A stretch of DNA of 64,000 bases from Adonisia turfae CCMR0081 (GCF_011009555.1 NZ_QXHD01000004.1:5075822-5139821); one strand, 5' to 3'; shown: positions 51,734 through 61,520, counted from the first letter of the stretch. Notes: a model not told the origin generated them from the letters alone. Program-made: numbers and translations.

Positions 51734-54409
51734 CTAATGGGCTACCTCCTGCATGGGGGGTGATGATAGGGAGCTGTCTTCTGATAACGACAGTGGGAGA
51801 TCGTCCCGATAAGCGGCTATGTACAACGCTTTGAGGTCTTGAATGAGGGGATATCGAGGATTGGCTCCCGTACACTGGTCATCAAACGCTTGTTCTGCCA
51901 TCAGATCAAGATGCTCGAAGAACGTATGTTCATCATCGCTCAGCACTGCTCGCAGACTCCCAGGTATATCTACTTGTTGTTTGAGCGATTCGATCGCTGC
52001 GATGAGGCGATTAACTTTGTCGTCATCACTGTCACCACCCAGCTTCAGTACATCTGCGATCGCAGCATATCTCGCCTTTGCCTGGGGATACTCATACTGT
52101 GGAAAAATCGCCTGTTTAAATGGGGCATCCGTAGCGTTGTAGCGGATCACGTGGGAAATCATTAACGCATTGGCGAGACCGTGGGGAACGTGGAAGGTGG
52201 ACCCTAGCTTATGGGCCAAAGAATGACAAATGCCCAGAAATGCATTGGCAAAAGCCATACCAGCAATGGTGGCCGCATAGTGAACTTTTTCGCGGGCTTC
52301 TGGATCGTTGGGGCCATTGTGATAGGCACGGGGGAGATACTTGATCAACAGTGCGATCGCTTCTAGAGCTAAACCGTCGGTAAACTCAGTGGCCAACACA
52401 GAAACATAGGCTTCTAAGGCATGGGTGAGGGCATCAATGCCACCGTAGGCGGTGAGTTTTTTGGGCATATGGCGCACCAGTTCCGGGTCAATGATGGCCA
52501 TGGTGGGCGTCAAGGCATAGTCTGCCAGGGGATATTTAATCCCAACGCGATCGTCGGTGACCACGGCAAAGGGGGTGACTTCAGAACCGGTGCCCGATGT
52601 GGTGGGAATGGCCACAAGAACAGCTTTTTCACCTAGGGGCGGCAGCTCATAGACCCGTTTGCGAATGTCCATAAACCGCATTGCCAGACCTTCAAACTTC
52701 ACTTCGGGATGCTCATACATCAGCCACATCACCTTGGCGGCATCCATGGGTGAACCACCGCCCAGGGCAATAATCACATCGGGTTGGAAGTTGTTAATGA
52801 TCGCCAGACCCCGCTGCACTGTGGAGAGGGAGGGATCGGGTTCAACATCAAAGAAGGTGTGATGCTCAATTTTGAGACTGTCGAGGGTGTCCGTAATCTC
52901 TTTGGTGAACCCCATGTCAAATAAGGGCTTGTCGGTGATGATAAAGGCTCGTTTCTTATGGGCGAGATCCCCAAGGGCTACGGGAATGCAGCCCGCCTTA
53001 AAGTAAACCTTGGGAGGAACCCGAAACCATAGCATATTTTCTCGCCGTTCGGTCACTGTTTTGATGTTGAGGAGATGCTGTACCCCAACATTCTCGGAAA
53101 CAGAGTTGCCACCCCAGGTGCCGCAGCCTAAAGTCAGTGAGGGATCAAGTTTGAAGTTGTACAAATCACCAATGGCCCCCTGGGAGGATGGGGTGTTGAT
53201 CAACACACGAGCTGTGGCAAGTTCATCTTCAAACTGGGTGATGCGATCGCGATTATCTGGGTGGGTATACAGCACTGAGGTATGGCCCCGTCCCGCAAAA
53301 TTCACCAATCGTTTTGCCTGGTCTAAACCGTCGGCAAAATCTGAGGCCCGATAGAGCGCCAAAATCAGTGAGAGTTTTTCATAGGAGAAGGGTTCCTCAG
53401 TGCCAATGGTGCTAACTTCACCAATTAGCAGCTTAGTGCCTTCGGGGACGGTCAGGTTTGCCAGCTGAGCGAGTTGAGTAATGGACTGACCCACAATCTC
53501 AGCATTGAGTCGTCCATTTTTCAGTAACAGCTGACCCACCCTTGCCTGTTCTTCAGGGTTGAGGAAATAGGCCCCCCGTTTGATAAATTCCTGTTTAACA
53601 TCTTCATAGAGGTCGTCGACCACCACGGCGGATTGTTCCGACGCACAGATCATGCCGTTGTCAAACGTCTTACTCAATAAAATAGAGCTGACCGCCATCT
53701 GAATATCGGCGGTCTCGTCAATTAAAGCGGGGGTATTACCAGCCCCCACCCCCAGTGAAGGATGACCGGAGGAATAGGCGGCTTTGACCATGCCGGGTCC
53801 GCCCGTGGCTAAAATTAGCTTAATGTCAGGGTGCTGCATCAATGCCTGGGAGAGTTCCAGGGTAGGTTCATCAATCCAGCTAATTAAGTCTGCGGGTGCC
53901 CCAGCCTGCACCGCAGCATTGCGAATAATTTTAGCCGCAGCAATTGTGCAGGCTTTAGCGCGGGGGTGGGGAGAGAAAATAATAGCGTTGCGAGTTTTGA
54001 GACTGAGCAACGCTTTAAAGATGGCTGTGGATGTGGGGTTCGTGGTGGGCACAATGCCAGCAATCACCCCGATGGGCTCGGCCACTTTTTGAATGCCGTA
54101 GTGAACATCGGAGTAAATGACGCCACAGGTTTTGGCATGCTTATATTTGTTGAAGATATATTCCGAAGCAAAGTGATTTTTGATCACCTTGTCTTCAATC
54201 ACACCCATGCTTGTTTCTGCCACCGCTTGTTTAGCTAGGGGGAGACGGGCATTGTTGGCTGCGATCGCAGCTTGCTTGAAAATAAAATCAACCTGAGCCT
54301 GATTAAAATTGGCATAAATCTCTTGAGCGTTTTTCACCCGCAGTGCCAATTCTTCGAGGCTCTGTAGCGTATCTACCCGAACATTAGCAGGAGAAGATGG
54401 TGAAGTCAT
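51734..54409 (-). CDS. adhE: Bifunctional acetaldehyde/alcohol dehydrogenase AdhE
   Basis: An 891-residue fused enzyme that reduces acetyl-CoA to acetaldehyde and then ethanol, using two NADH. The N-terminal aldehyde dehydrogenase half has the catalytic Cys in DNGMICASEQSAV. The C-terminal iron-type alcohol dehydrogenase half has the glycine motif GGGSPMDAAK and the iron ligand region HALEAY...HSLAHKLGSTFHVPHGLANA. AdhE forms helical filaments (spirosomes) in other bacteria. The gene starts 14 bp after the pflA stop, so co-transcription is very likely. It is present in only some cyanobacteria and signals dark fermentation to ethanol. Confidence 0.97.
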   Translation of the reverse strand: MTSPSSPANVRVDTLQSLEELALRVKNAQEIYANFNQAQVDFIFKQAAIAANNARLPLAKQAVAETSMGVIEDKVIKNHFASEYIFNKYKHAKTCGVIYSDVHYGIQKVAEPIGVIAGIVPTTNPTSTAIFKALLSLKTRNAIIFSPHPRAKACTIAAAKIIRNAAVQAGAPADLISWIDEPTLELSQALMQHPDIKLILATGGPGMVKAAYSSGHPSLGVGAGNTPALIDETADIQMAVSSILLSKTFDNGMICASEQSAVVVDDLYEDVKQEFIKRGAYFLNPEEQARVGQLLLKNGRLNAEIVGQSITQLAQLANLTVPEGTKLLIGEVSTIGTEEPFSYEKLSLILALYRASDFADGLDQAKRLVNFAGRGHTSVLYTHPDNRDRITQFEDELATARVLINTPSSQGAIGDLYNFKLDPSLTLGCGTWGGNSVSENVGVQHLLNIKTVTERRENMLWFRVPPKVYFKAGCIPVALGDLAHKKRAFIITDKPLFDMGFTKEITDTLDSLKIEHHTFFDVEPDPSLSTVQRGLAIINNFQPDVIIALGGGSPMDAAKVMWLMYEHPEVKFEGLAMRFMDIRKRVYELPPLGEKAVLVAIPTTSGTGSEVTPFAVVTDDRVGIKYPLADYALTPTMAIIDPELVRHMPKKLTAYGGIDALTHALEAYVSVLATEFTDGLALEAIALLIKYLPRAYHNGPNDPEAREKVHYAATIAGMAFANAFLGICHSLAHKLGSTFHVPHGLANALMISHVIRYNATDAPFKQAIFPQYEYPQAKARYAAIADVLKLGGDSDDDKVNRLIAAIESLKQQVDIPGSLRAVLSDDEHTFFEHLDLMAEQAFDDQCTGANPRYPLIQDLKALYIAAYRDDLPLSLSEDSSLSSPPMQEVAH

Positions 54410-54423
54410 AATAGAGCAGTCCT

Positions 54424-55191
54424 CTAGCGAATGTTTAAACCGTGGCGTTGAAACTGTGCTTTAACGCGTTCAATGTTTTCCTGACTGGGGGGCAGAGTGT
54501 CTTTTAATTGATAGTCATAACCCAGGGCTTCCCACTTGTAGGCCCCCATTTGATGAAATGGTAAAACCTCTACCCACTCAACATTTGTAAGGGTTGCAAC
54601 AAATATAGCAAGTCCCTCAACATTTTCAGGTGGATCGGTCAATCCTGGCACTAAAACAAACCGCACCCAGGTGAGTTTATGAATATCATTGAGATAGCGA
54701 GCCAGACGCAGGGTCGGTTCTTGAGAAACGTGGGTGACGCGACGATATAGATCGGGATCAAAGGATTTAATGTCAAGCAGTACGAGATTGGTATGGGGTA
54801 AAACCTGTTGAGCCGCTGTTAAGTCAGAAAAGCCTGACGTATCCAAAGCTGTATGTAATCCTTCAGCCTGACAGCGACGTAACAGTTCAGCCACAAATTC
54901 AGGCTGTAGCAATGGTTCTCCACCCGTGACCGTAACCCCTCCTCCGGATAGTTCCAGGTAGGTACGGTAGCGCAGAATTTCTGTCACCAGCTCATCGACA
55001 GTCACTTCACGGCCCCCTTCTACCGTTCGACAGTCGGGGTTATGGCAATACAGACACCGTAGCGGGCACCCTTGGGTAAAGACAACAAACCGGATCCCCG
55101 GCCCGTCGACGGTACCACAGGTTTCAACAGAGTGAATCCGACCTGTGGATGTGGATGTGGATGTAACTGTAGCTGGTTGAGGAATTAACAT
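54424..55191 (-). CDS. pflA: Pyruvate formate-lyase activating enzyme
   Basis: A radical-SAM enzyme that installs the glycyl radical on PflB. The cluster motif is CPLRCLYC (CX3CX2C) in the context FVVFTQGC...CHNPD. The GGEP motif is VTGGEPLLQ, and later strands match (VLLDIKSFDPDLYR). The start at 55191 (MLIPQPATV) gives 255 residues; an ATG at 55200 would add three residues. Just before the conserved start lies a Thr/Ser run (TSTSTST) coded by the hexamer GTGGAT in three copies at 55145-55162. It follows pflB by 180 bp that contains a hairpin (55291-55330), and precedes adhE by 14 bp. Confidence 0.95.
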   Translation of the reverse strand: MLIPQPATVTSTSTSTGRIHSVETCGTVDGPGIRFVVFTQGCPLRCLYCHNPDCRTVEGGREVTVDELVTEILRYRTYLELSGGGVTVTGGEPLLQPEFVAELLRRCQAEGLHTALDTSGFSDLTAAQQVLPHTNLVLLDIKSFDPDLYRRVTHVSQEPTLRLARYLNDIHKLTWVRFVLVPGLTDPPENVEGLAIFVATLTNVEWVEVLPFHQMGAYKWEALGYDYQLKDTLPPSQENIERVKAQFQRHGLNIR

Positions 55192-55290
55192 AGCAGGCAA
55201 TATCGGCTTTAAAGAGTTGTCAGCCCTCCTCTCCGAGCGAAGGCTACCGTGTATCCAGCAAGTCGGAGAGTAGTCCCAGGTTTCGAGCCC

Positions 55291-55330
55291 TTAATCCCCC
55301 CTTCTCCCATTAAGGAGAAGGGGGGATTAA
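55291..55330. repeat. 17-bp perfect hairpin between pflB and pflA
   Basis: TTAATCCCCCCTTCTCC (55291-55307) and its exact complement (55314-55330) bracket a 6-nt loop. A second, shorter hairpin (CCTTCTC/GAGAAGG) follows near 55333-55353. The arms resemble the metY-metX repeats at 29140 and may act as an RNA stabiliser or partial terminator between pflB and pflA. Confidence 0.6.
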
Positions 55331-55370
55331 AATCCTTCTCCATTAGAGAGAAGGAGAGACATCCGACTCA

Positions 55371-57674
55371 TTAGAACCGACTATGGAATGTCCGATTAAC
55401 AACATCCATCTGTTGATCACGGGTGAGTTTGATAAAGTTCACCGCATAGCCAGAGACCCGAATGGTTAGCTGAGGATATTTTTCAGGATGATCCATGGCA
55501 TCCAACAACGTTTCACGGTTGAGCACATTGACATTAATATGCTGTCCTGTGTTGTGGAAATAGCCATCCAGTAAACCGACTAGATTGTTAATCTGATCAG
55601 TCTCGGTTTTACCCAGGGCAGCAGGCACAATGGAGAAGGTGTAGGAAATACCGTCCTGAGCATGCTGGTAAGGTAGCTGAGCCACTGATTCGCAAGCTGC
55701 GATCGCACCTTTGGTGTCGCGACCGTGCATGGGGTTAGCACCAGGGGCAAAGGGTTCACCAGCTTTACGACCGTCGGGGGTACTGCCAGTCTTTTTCCCG
55801 TAGACCACGTTGGACGTAATGGTCAAAATAGACTGGGTGGGAACAGCGTTGCGATACGTCTTGTGCTGACGAATGTGATCCATAAAGCGCTGCACCAGCT
55901 CGGAGGCAATATCGTCTGCCCGCTCATCATTGTTGCCAAAGGCAGGATAATTAGCCTGGACATCATAGTCAACGGCTAAGCCAGCCTCATTACGAATCAC
56001 TTTCACCTGACCATATTTGATGGCGGAGAGCGAATCTGCTACGACGGATAGGCCAGCAATGCCACAAGCCATGGTGCGATAGACATTTCTGTCGTGCAGG
56101 GCCATCTCCAGCCTTTCATAGCAGTACTTGTCGTGCATATAGTGAATCACATTGAGGGTGTTCACATAGAGTTTTGCCAGCCAGGCCATCAGCACATCAA
56201 ACTTGGCGTTGACCTCGTCATAGTCCAGAATATCGCCGGTCACAGGGGCATAGGCAGGCGTAATCTGTTCTCCAGACTTCTCGTCTTTACCGCCGTTGAT
56301 GGCATATAGGAGGGCTTTGGCTAAATTCACCCGGGCACCAAAGAATTGCATCTGTTTGCCAATGGGCATGGCTGATACACAGCAGGCGATGCCGTAGTCA
56401 TCTCCATAGTCGGCCCGCATCAGGTCGTCGTTTTCATACTGGATGGAGCTGGTATCTTTCGAGACTTTGGCACAGAACTGCTTAAATTCCAGAGGCAGCC
56501 GTTCTGACCACAGCACGGTCAGGTTTGGCTCTGGAGCGGGTCCCAGGTTATACAGGGTTTGCAGACACCGGAAACTGGTCTTTGTTACCAAAGGACGACC
56601 GTCTAACCCAATGCCACCAATGGATTCAGTTACCCACACCGGATCTCCGGAGAACAGCTGGTTATACTCCGGCGTGCGCAAGAATCGCACCATTCGCAGT
56701 TTCATTACAAACTGATCGATCAGTTCCTGGGCCTCGGGCTCTGTTAACTCGCCATTGGCCAGATCCCGTTGAATATAAATGTCTAAGAACGTTGAGATCC
56801 GCCCCAGGGACATGGCCGCACCGTTTTGTTCTTTAATCGCCCCCAGATAGCCAAAGTAAGTCCACTGTACGGCTTCTTTGGCATTGACAGCTGGCTGGCT
56901 AATGTCAAAGCCATAGGATGCAGCCATTCGGCGCAATTCTTGTAGGGCACGAATCTGCTCAGAGATCTCTTCCCGTTGCGTAATAATCGATTCATCCAGG
57001 GTATCTACCTCTAAGGATTGAAGCTGCTGGTGCTTATCGAGAATAATGCGATCGCAACCATACAAGGCAACCCGCCGATAGTCTCCAATGATTCTCCCCC
57101 GTCCATAGGCATCGGGCAATCCCGTGATGATGCCTGAATGCCGGGCCCTTTTCATCTCTGTGGTGTAGGCATCAAACACACCGTCATTATGGGTCTTGCG
57201 ATACTTGGTAAAGATCTCGTGGGTTTGGGGATCAAGCTGATATCCATAGGCTTCTAAAGACTTTTTCACCACCCGAATGCCACCCAGGGGCATAATGGCC
57301 CGCTTCAGGGGTTTATCGGTTTGTAGCCCAACAATCTGTTCCAGGGATTGATCAATATATCCCGGTGCATGGGCCGTAATTCCGGTGGGTAATTGGTTAT
57401 CGGCCTCTAAAATACCGCGCTCACGCTCCAGCTGCATTAGCACGGTAACTTTCTCCCACAGCTGCCGGGTGCGATCGCTAATTCCAGCTAGAAACTCTCC
57501 ACCCCCACCATAGGGAGAATAGTTCTTCTGGATAAAATCTCGAACATTAATCTCATCGCCCCATGGCCCCATGGAAAACTGACGCCATGGCTGTTTAGGT
57601 TCAGTCGAAGAAGGAATAGCTTCAACACCCGATGTCGCCTGTTTTTTAGGGTTGACTGTGCTTGCTACACTCAT
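55371..57674 (-). CDS. pflB: Formate C-acetyltransferase (pyruvate formate-lyase)
   Basis: A 767-residue glycyl-radical enzyme that converts pyruvate and CoA into acetyl-CoA and formate without using NAD. The active-site pair Cys431-Cys432 is in YGIACCVSAM. The radical glycine is Gly742 in RVSGYAVNF, near the C-terminus. The ATG at 57674 has GAGGAG upstream. The enzyme is oxygen-sensitive, so it operates in darkness or micro-oxic mats. It is the first gene of the minus-strand run, with pflA, adhE, glgX and hpf downstream. Palindromes at 57693-57766 in the leader suggest a regulator. Confidence 0.97.
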   Translation of the reverse strand: MSVASTVNPKKQATSGVEAIPSSTEPKQPWRQFSMGPWGDEINVRDFIQKNYSPYGGGGEFLAGISDRTRQLWEKVTVLMQLERERGILEADNQLPTGITAHAPGYIDQSLEQIVGLQTDKPLKRAIMPLGGIRVVKKSLEAYGYQLDPQTHEIFTKYRKTHNDGVFDAYTTEMKRARHSGIITGLPDAYGRGRIIGDYRRVALYGCDRIILDKHQQLQSLEVDTLDESIITQREEISEQIRALQELRRMAASYGFDISQPAVNAKEAVQWTYFGYLGAIKEQNGAAMSLGRISTFLDIYIQRDLANGELTEPEAQELIDQFVMKLRMVRFLRTPEYNQLFSGDPVWVTESIGGIGLDGRPLVTKTSFRCLQTLYNLGPAPEPNLTVLWSERLPLEFKQFCAKVSKDTSSIQYENDDLMRADYGDDYGIACCVSAMPIGKQMQFFGARVNLAKALLYAINGGKDEKSGEQITPAYAPVTGDILDYDEVNAKFDVLMAWLAKLYVNTLNVIHYMHDKYCYERLEMALHDRNVYRTMACGIAGLSVVADSLSAIKYGQVKVIRNEAGLAVDYDVQANYPAFGNNDERADDIASELVQRFMDHIRQHKTYRNAVPTQSILTITSNVVYGKKTGSTPDGRKAGEPFAPGANPMHGRDTKGAIAACESVAQLPYQHAQDGISYTFSIVPAALGKTETDQINNLVGLLDGYFHNTGQHINVNVLNRETLLDAMDHPEKYPQLTIRVSGYAVNFIKLTRDQQMDVVNRTFHSRF

Positions 57675-57692
57675 GATTTACGATCTCCTCGC

Positions 57693-57766
57693 AACAGTAC
57701 TGTTTTGAACCATAACTGATGTTAGTTATGGAATGATGAAATGCTTGATTTTGTGAACAATAATCA
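57693..57766 (-). promoter_or_regulatory. Palindrome cluster upstream of pflB
   Basis: Three symmetrical elements lie 19-92 bp before the pflB ATG. These are AACAGTACTGTT (57693-57704, perfect), CCATAACT/AGTTATGG (57710-57717 and 57724-57731, perfect) and TGATTTTGT/ACAATAATCA (57746-57754 and 57757-57766, one bulge). The last resembles a Crp/FNR-family half-site pair, but the spacing does not match the TTGAT-N4-ATCAA consensus. The regulator is unknown. Confidence 0.4.
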
Positions 57767-58395
57767 GAAATGACAACCCTGGCCATATCATGGCCTTATT
57801 CCTCCATAACGCTTTGTTATCCTTACGCTAAGGAAAAAACTAAATTCACAAAGTTAAAAAATCAGAATTTCAGTAATTTACGTACGATAGACAATCTCCA
57901 CCTTTGACCACGCAAGAATTCCCAATGGTTGATTGATTGATTCTGATAGCTAGATTCTAATGATTAGTTATAAATCCTCAATGCTACTTACGTACTACGT
58001 ATGCCTACATACCTAAGACTGTCTAAAACAACTGAAAAGAAATTAGCTATCTACAACCTGTAAAATCTGAAAAAGCCCCCAGACGACACTTAATGAGTAA
58101 TCTTGCTTACTCGTTCATCATAGCAAAAAAAATAGAGGCTAAAGGTATTTCTGATACGGTTATGTTACGTTTCTAAAAAACATCATGATGTATTGAAACA
58201 TTCTTAATAAACAACCTGCCTGTTTCCAAACTTCTTGCCGGAGAATAATGTTGTCGGGGTTACCAATTTCGAAAGAATTTTGTGTTGAGAAACACCTTTA
58301 ACAAGAACAAGAATATTTATATATCTGCTTAATATAATCCATAGAAAAAAAAGATACACTTTATAAGTTCAAATGTCACGGGACATTATCTTCAT

Positions 58396-58428
58396 AAAGT
58401 TTTCAGAGTTGAGAACTTTGAAAACTTT
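58396..58428 (+). promoter_or_regulatory. Inverted repeat upstream of the acyl-CoA synthetase
   Basis: AAAGTTTTC (58396-58404) and GAAAACTTT (58420-58428) form a perfect 9-bp inverted repeat, 115-148 bp before the ATG. It could be an operator or a leader hairpin. Confidence 0.3.
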
Positions 58429-58543
58429 GAGCTATTGATAGTCCAAGAAGACCATTCGGGATTACTACTAGAAATAGGCTACTAGCATGCCTCGCTCGTG
58501 AAATCAGCTAAACCTTTAGATGTATTTGGGGCATTATCGATTT

Positions 58544-61336
58544 ATGACTAGCTTCAATGTCAGTGGTTATATGGGTGAAACAGAAACGATACCCCATAAA
58601 ACAGATCAAAATTCTCTTCAGTTAGATCAGCTTCTTTGTCCAGATCCTGCCCACGATATTCTCCGCTACGATTATCAGCCACTCTCACCTTTTTTTGCGC
58701 CGCAAACTGTCGCCGTTATCGGTGCTACTGAACGTCCCGGTAGTGTAGGGCGCACCGTGCTCTGGAACCTCATTAGTAGTTCTTTTGGAGGCACTGTTTT
58801 TCCCGTTCACCCAACCCGGACCAATGTCCTTGGCATTAAGGCCTATCCCACCATTGGTCATGTACCTGAGCAAGTCGATCTAGCCATTATAGCCATCCCT
58901 GCTCAAGGTGTACCTGCGGTTATTGAACAATGTGGGATCGCAGGTGTTGCAGGCGTAATTATTCTTTCTGCAGGTTTTAGAGAAGTGGGTGAAGCAGGTG
59001 CTGCTTTAGAAGCGGCTGTTTTAGCTACAGCTCGACGTCACCAACTCAGAGTGCTAGGACCTAATTGTTTAGGTCTAATGTGTCCCATCAGCGGTCTCAA
59101 TGCCACGTTTGCGGGCACCATGGCCAATCCAGGCAGCGTTGGTTTTATTAGTCAAAGTGGCGCTCTGTGTACCTCAATCTTGGATTGGAGTCTCCGGGAA
59201 AATGTTGGCTTTAGTGCCTTTGTTTCCATCGGATCAATGTTGGATATCGACTGGGGAGATTTAATCTACTATCTGGGTGACGATCCGGCTACCCACAGCA
59301 TTGTTATCTATATGGAAACCATAGGTAATGCCCGATCGTTTCTCTCGGCAGCTCGAGAAGTGGCCCTGAGTAAACCGATTATTGTGATCAAGTCAGGGCG
59401 TACCCAGTTGGCAGCCCAGGCCGCTGCTTCCCATACAGGCGCTATGGCCGGTAGCGATGAGGTGTTGGACGCGGCATTTCGGCGCTGTGGGGTGTTGCGG
59501 GTTAACACCATTGACGAGCTGTTTAATTTAGCAGAAGTCTTAGGCAAACAACCCCGTCCTCGGGGTAAACGGCTAACAATTCTCACCAATGCTGGAGGAC
59601 CGGGGGTGTTGGCTACAGATGCCCTGATTCGCAGTGGAGGAGAACTAGCTTCCCTGAGTGCTGAAACCGTAGAGACCCTCGATACATTGTTGCCCGACCA
59701 TTGGAGCCGTCAGAATCCCATCGATATTTTAGGGGATGCTACCCCAGAAAGGTATGGTGCGGCCCTCGATGTGTTGGCACAAGACCGCAACAGTGATGGT
59801 CTTTTGGTTATTCTAACGCCCCAGGCCATGACCCAGCCCGCTGAAACAGCGGCCCAGCTACAGTCAAGGGTAGGTCATTGGAAAGATAGACCCTTGTTGG
59901 CTAGCTGGATGGGCACAGATGTGGTGGCTACAGGTGAAGCTCGACTCAATCAGAGTAGTATCTTTACCTTGCCGTATCCTGATGCTGCGGCCCAGGTCTT
60001 TACGTTAATGGCCCGCTACAGTGATAATCTCCATGCTCTCTATGAAACGCCTAGCCTCACAACAACGCCAACTTTTGATACCACCCCCATCGGTGAGTTA
60101 TTGACCCGTGCGAGGGCAGAGCACCGTTTGCTGTTAAGTGAGTGGGAGTCTAAAGCGTTACTGAATGCCTACGGAATTCCCACTGTTACCACTAAACTGG
60201 CTACCTCAGTAGATGAGGCGGTAACCCTGGCTGAACACATTGGCTATCCAGTGGTGCTGAAGCTGCACTCCCATACCATCACTCACAAAACCGATGTGGG
60301 CGGTGTACAGCTTAATTTGCCAGACGCAATGGCAGTACGGGCAGCCTATCGGTCGATTATGGCCATTGGCCAACCGGGAGATTGTTTGGGTGTGACGGTA
60401 CAGCCCATGGTGCTGCGCAATGGCTATGAACTGATTTTGGGCAGTAGCGTTGATGAACAGCTAGGCCCCGTTTTGCTATTTGGCAGTGGTGGACAGCTGG
60501 TGGAAGTCTATTGCGATCGCGCCCTCGGTTTGCCACCGCTCAATACCACCCTGGCTCGGCGTCTAATGGAAAAAACTCAGATCTATAAAGCGCTTAAGGG
60601 GGTACGTGGTCAGCCAAGTATTGATCTTGCTGCCCTTGAACAGCTGTTGGTGAGATTTAGCCAGCTGGTGGTGGCCTATCCTGAAATTAAAGAGATTGAA
60701 ATCAATCCGCTGTTGGCATCTGCAGAGCAGCTACTGGCTTTGGATGCACGCGTGGTGCTCCATGAGTCCGATATACCAGAAGATCAGTTGCCCAAGCCTG
60801 CAATTCGCCCATATCCCAAACAATACATTAAGCCTTGGGCACTACCTGATGGCATGGGAGTGACAATTCGACCCATTTCGCCTGAAGATGAGCCATTAAT
60901 TGTCGATTTCCATAAAACCCTGTCAGAAGAGAGTATTTACTTTCGATATTTTCATTTGATCAACCTAAAGGCCCGGGTTGCCCATGAACGTCTGACCCGT
61001 ATCTGTTTTATTGACTATGACCGGGAAATGGCGCTAGTGGCTGAATATCATGCTCCAGCTACGCAGCAAAGAACCATCTTGGGAGTAGCTCGCCTCAGCC
61101 GACTTCATGGTCTCAATGAAGCAGAATTTGGCATGTTGATCAATGACCAATATCAAGGACGAGGATTGGGGACAGAGCTCTTGCGATCGCTAATCAATAT
61201 CGGTCAAGCTGAAGAACTCACTCGTATTTCAGCCGATATCTTGCCAGAGAACCAGGCAATGCAGCATCTTTGTAAAAAGCTGGGATTTACCCTTCAGCGA
61301 GATCAAGGTGAATTGCGAGCCTATCTAGATCTTTAG
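58544..61336 (+). CDS. ADP-forming acetate-CoA ligase fused to a GNAT acetyltransferase
   Basis: About 930 residues. The N-terminal half is CoA-binding and ligase-like (VAVIGATERPGSVG near 55, then the SucD-like core with the phosphorylated His in AAASHTGAMAGS). The middle is an ATP-grasp domain (LSEWESKALLNAYGIPTVT at about 540 onward). Residues of about 765-930 are a GNAT domain (IRPISPEDEPLIVDFHK and the acetyl-CoA loop QGRGLGTELLRS). The reaction acetyl-CoA + ADP + Pi to acetate + ATP fits fermentation. The GNAT part resembles Pat-type protein lysine acetyltransferases, so acetyl-CoA could also be sensed. It diverges from pflB. The start at 58544 is preferred; ATG 58520 adds eight residues. 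A terminator follows at 61346. Confidence 0.88.
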   Translation: MTSFNVSGYMGETETIPHKTDQNSLQLDQLLCPDPAHDILRYDYQPLSPFFAPQTVAVIGATERPGSVGRTVLWNLISSSFGGTVFPVHPTRTNVLGIKAYPTIGHVPEQVDLAIIAIPAQGVPAVIEQCGIAGVAGVIILSAGFREVGEAGAALEAAVLATARRHQLRVLGPNCLGLMCPISGLNATFAGTMANPGSVGFISQSGALCTSILDWSLRENVGFSAFVSIGSMLDIDWGDLIYYLGDDPATHSIVIYMETIGNARSFLSAAREVALSKPIIVIKSGRTQLAAQAAASHTGAMAGSDEVLDAAFRRCGVLRVNTIDELFNLAEVLGKQPRPRGKRLTILTNAGGPGVLATDALIRSGGELASLSAETVETLDTLLPDHWSRQNPIDILGDATPERYGAALDVLAQDRNSDGLLVILTPQAMTQPAETAAQLQSRVGHWKDRPLLASWMGTDVVATGEARLNQSSIFTLPYPDAAAQVFTLMARYSDNLHALYETPSLTTTPTFDTTPIGELLTRARAEHRLLLSEWESKALLNAYGIPTVTTKLATSVDEAVTLAEHIGYPVVLKLHSHTITHKTDVGGVQLNLPDAMAVRAAYRSIMAIGQPGDCLGVTVQPMVLRNGYELILGSSVDEQLGPVLLFGSGGQLVEVYCDRALGLPPLNTTLARRLMEKTQIYKALKGVRGQPSIDLAALEQLLVRFSQLVVAYPEIKEIEINPLLASAEQLLALDARVVLHESDIPEDQLPKPAIRPYPKQYIKPWALPDGMGVTIRPISPEDEPLIVDFHKTLSEESIYFRYFHLINLKARVAHERLTRICFIDYDREMALVAEYHAPATQQRTILGVARLSRLHGLNEAEFGMLINDQYQGRGLGTELLRSLINIGQAEELTRISADILPENQAMQHLCKKLGFTLQRDQGELRAYLDL

Positions 61337-61345
61337 ATGTGCAGG

Positions 61346-61392
61346 AGTCAGGAGTTAAGCGTCAGAGAGGGCCTGATCCCCTCCTGACTTTT
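61346..61392 (+). terminator. Terminator of the acyl-CoA synthetase gene
   Basis: AGTCAGGAG (61346-61354) pairs with CTCCTGACT (61381-61389), followed by TTTG and T-rich DNA. The loop is long (26 nt) and may form an inner hairpin. It lies 10 bp after the stop. Confidence 0.5.
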
Positions 61393-61520
61393 GATTCTTG
61401 ACTTCTCATAACTCTCGTTAGAACAACGTCCCGCCTGGAATTGACACCCGATCCAGGTGAATTTATTTAGATTTTTTTAAGGATCAACCAGGCCCGTATC
61501 CTTCCAGAAGAACTGTTGTT

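Larger units (their letters stand above)
57675..58543. other. Divergent control region of pflB and the acyl-CoA synthetase
   Basis: About 870 bp without a gene between two divergent fermentation genes. It contains the elements at 57693-57766 and 58396-58428 and a hairpin at 58092-58115 (AATGAGTAA/TTACTCGTT with one G-U). It is AT-rich with no T-run terminators. Both promoters should lie within it. Confidence 0.55.

Noticed and set aside
55145..55162. Phase-variable repeat in pflA (three GTGGAT units)
   Set aside because: The unit is 6 bp, so copy changes would not shift the frame, and the encoded Thr/Ser run lies outside the conserved domain.
57746..57766. Canonical FNR site upstream of pflB
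   Set aside because: The half-sites resemble TTGAT and ATCA, but the spacing is far too long for TTGAT-N4-ATCAA, so only a general palindrome is claimed.
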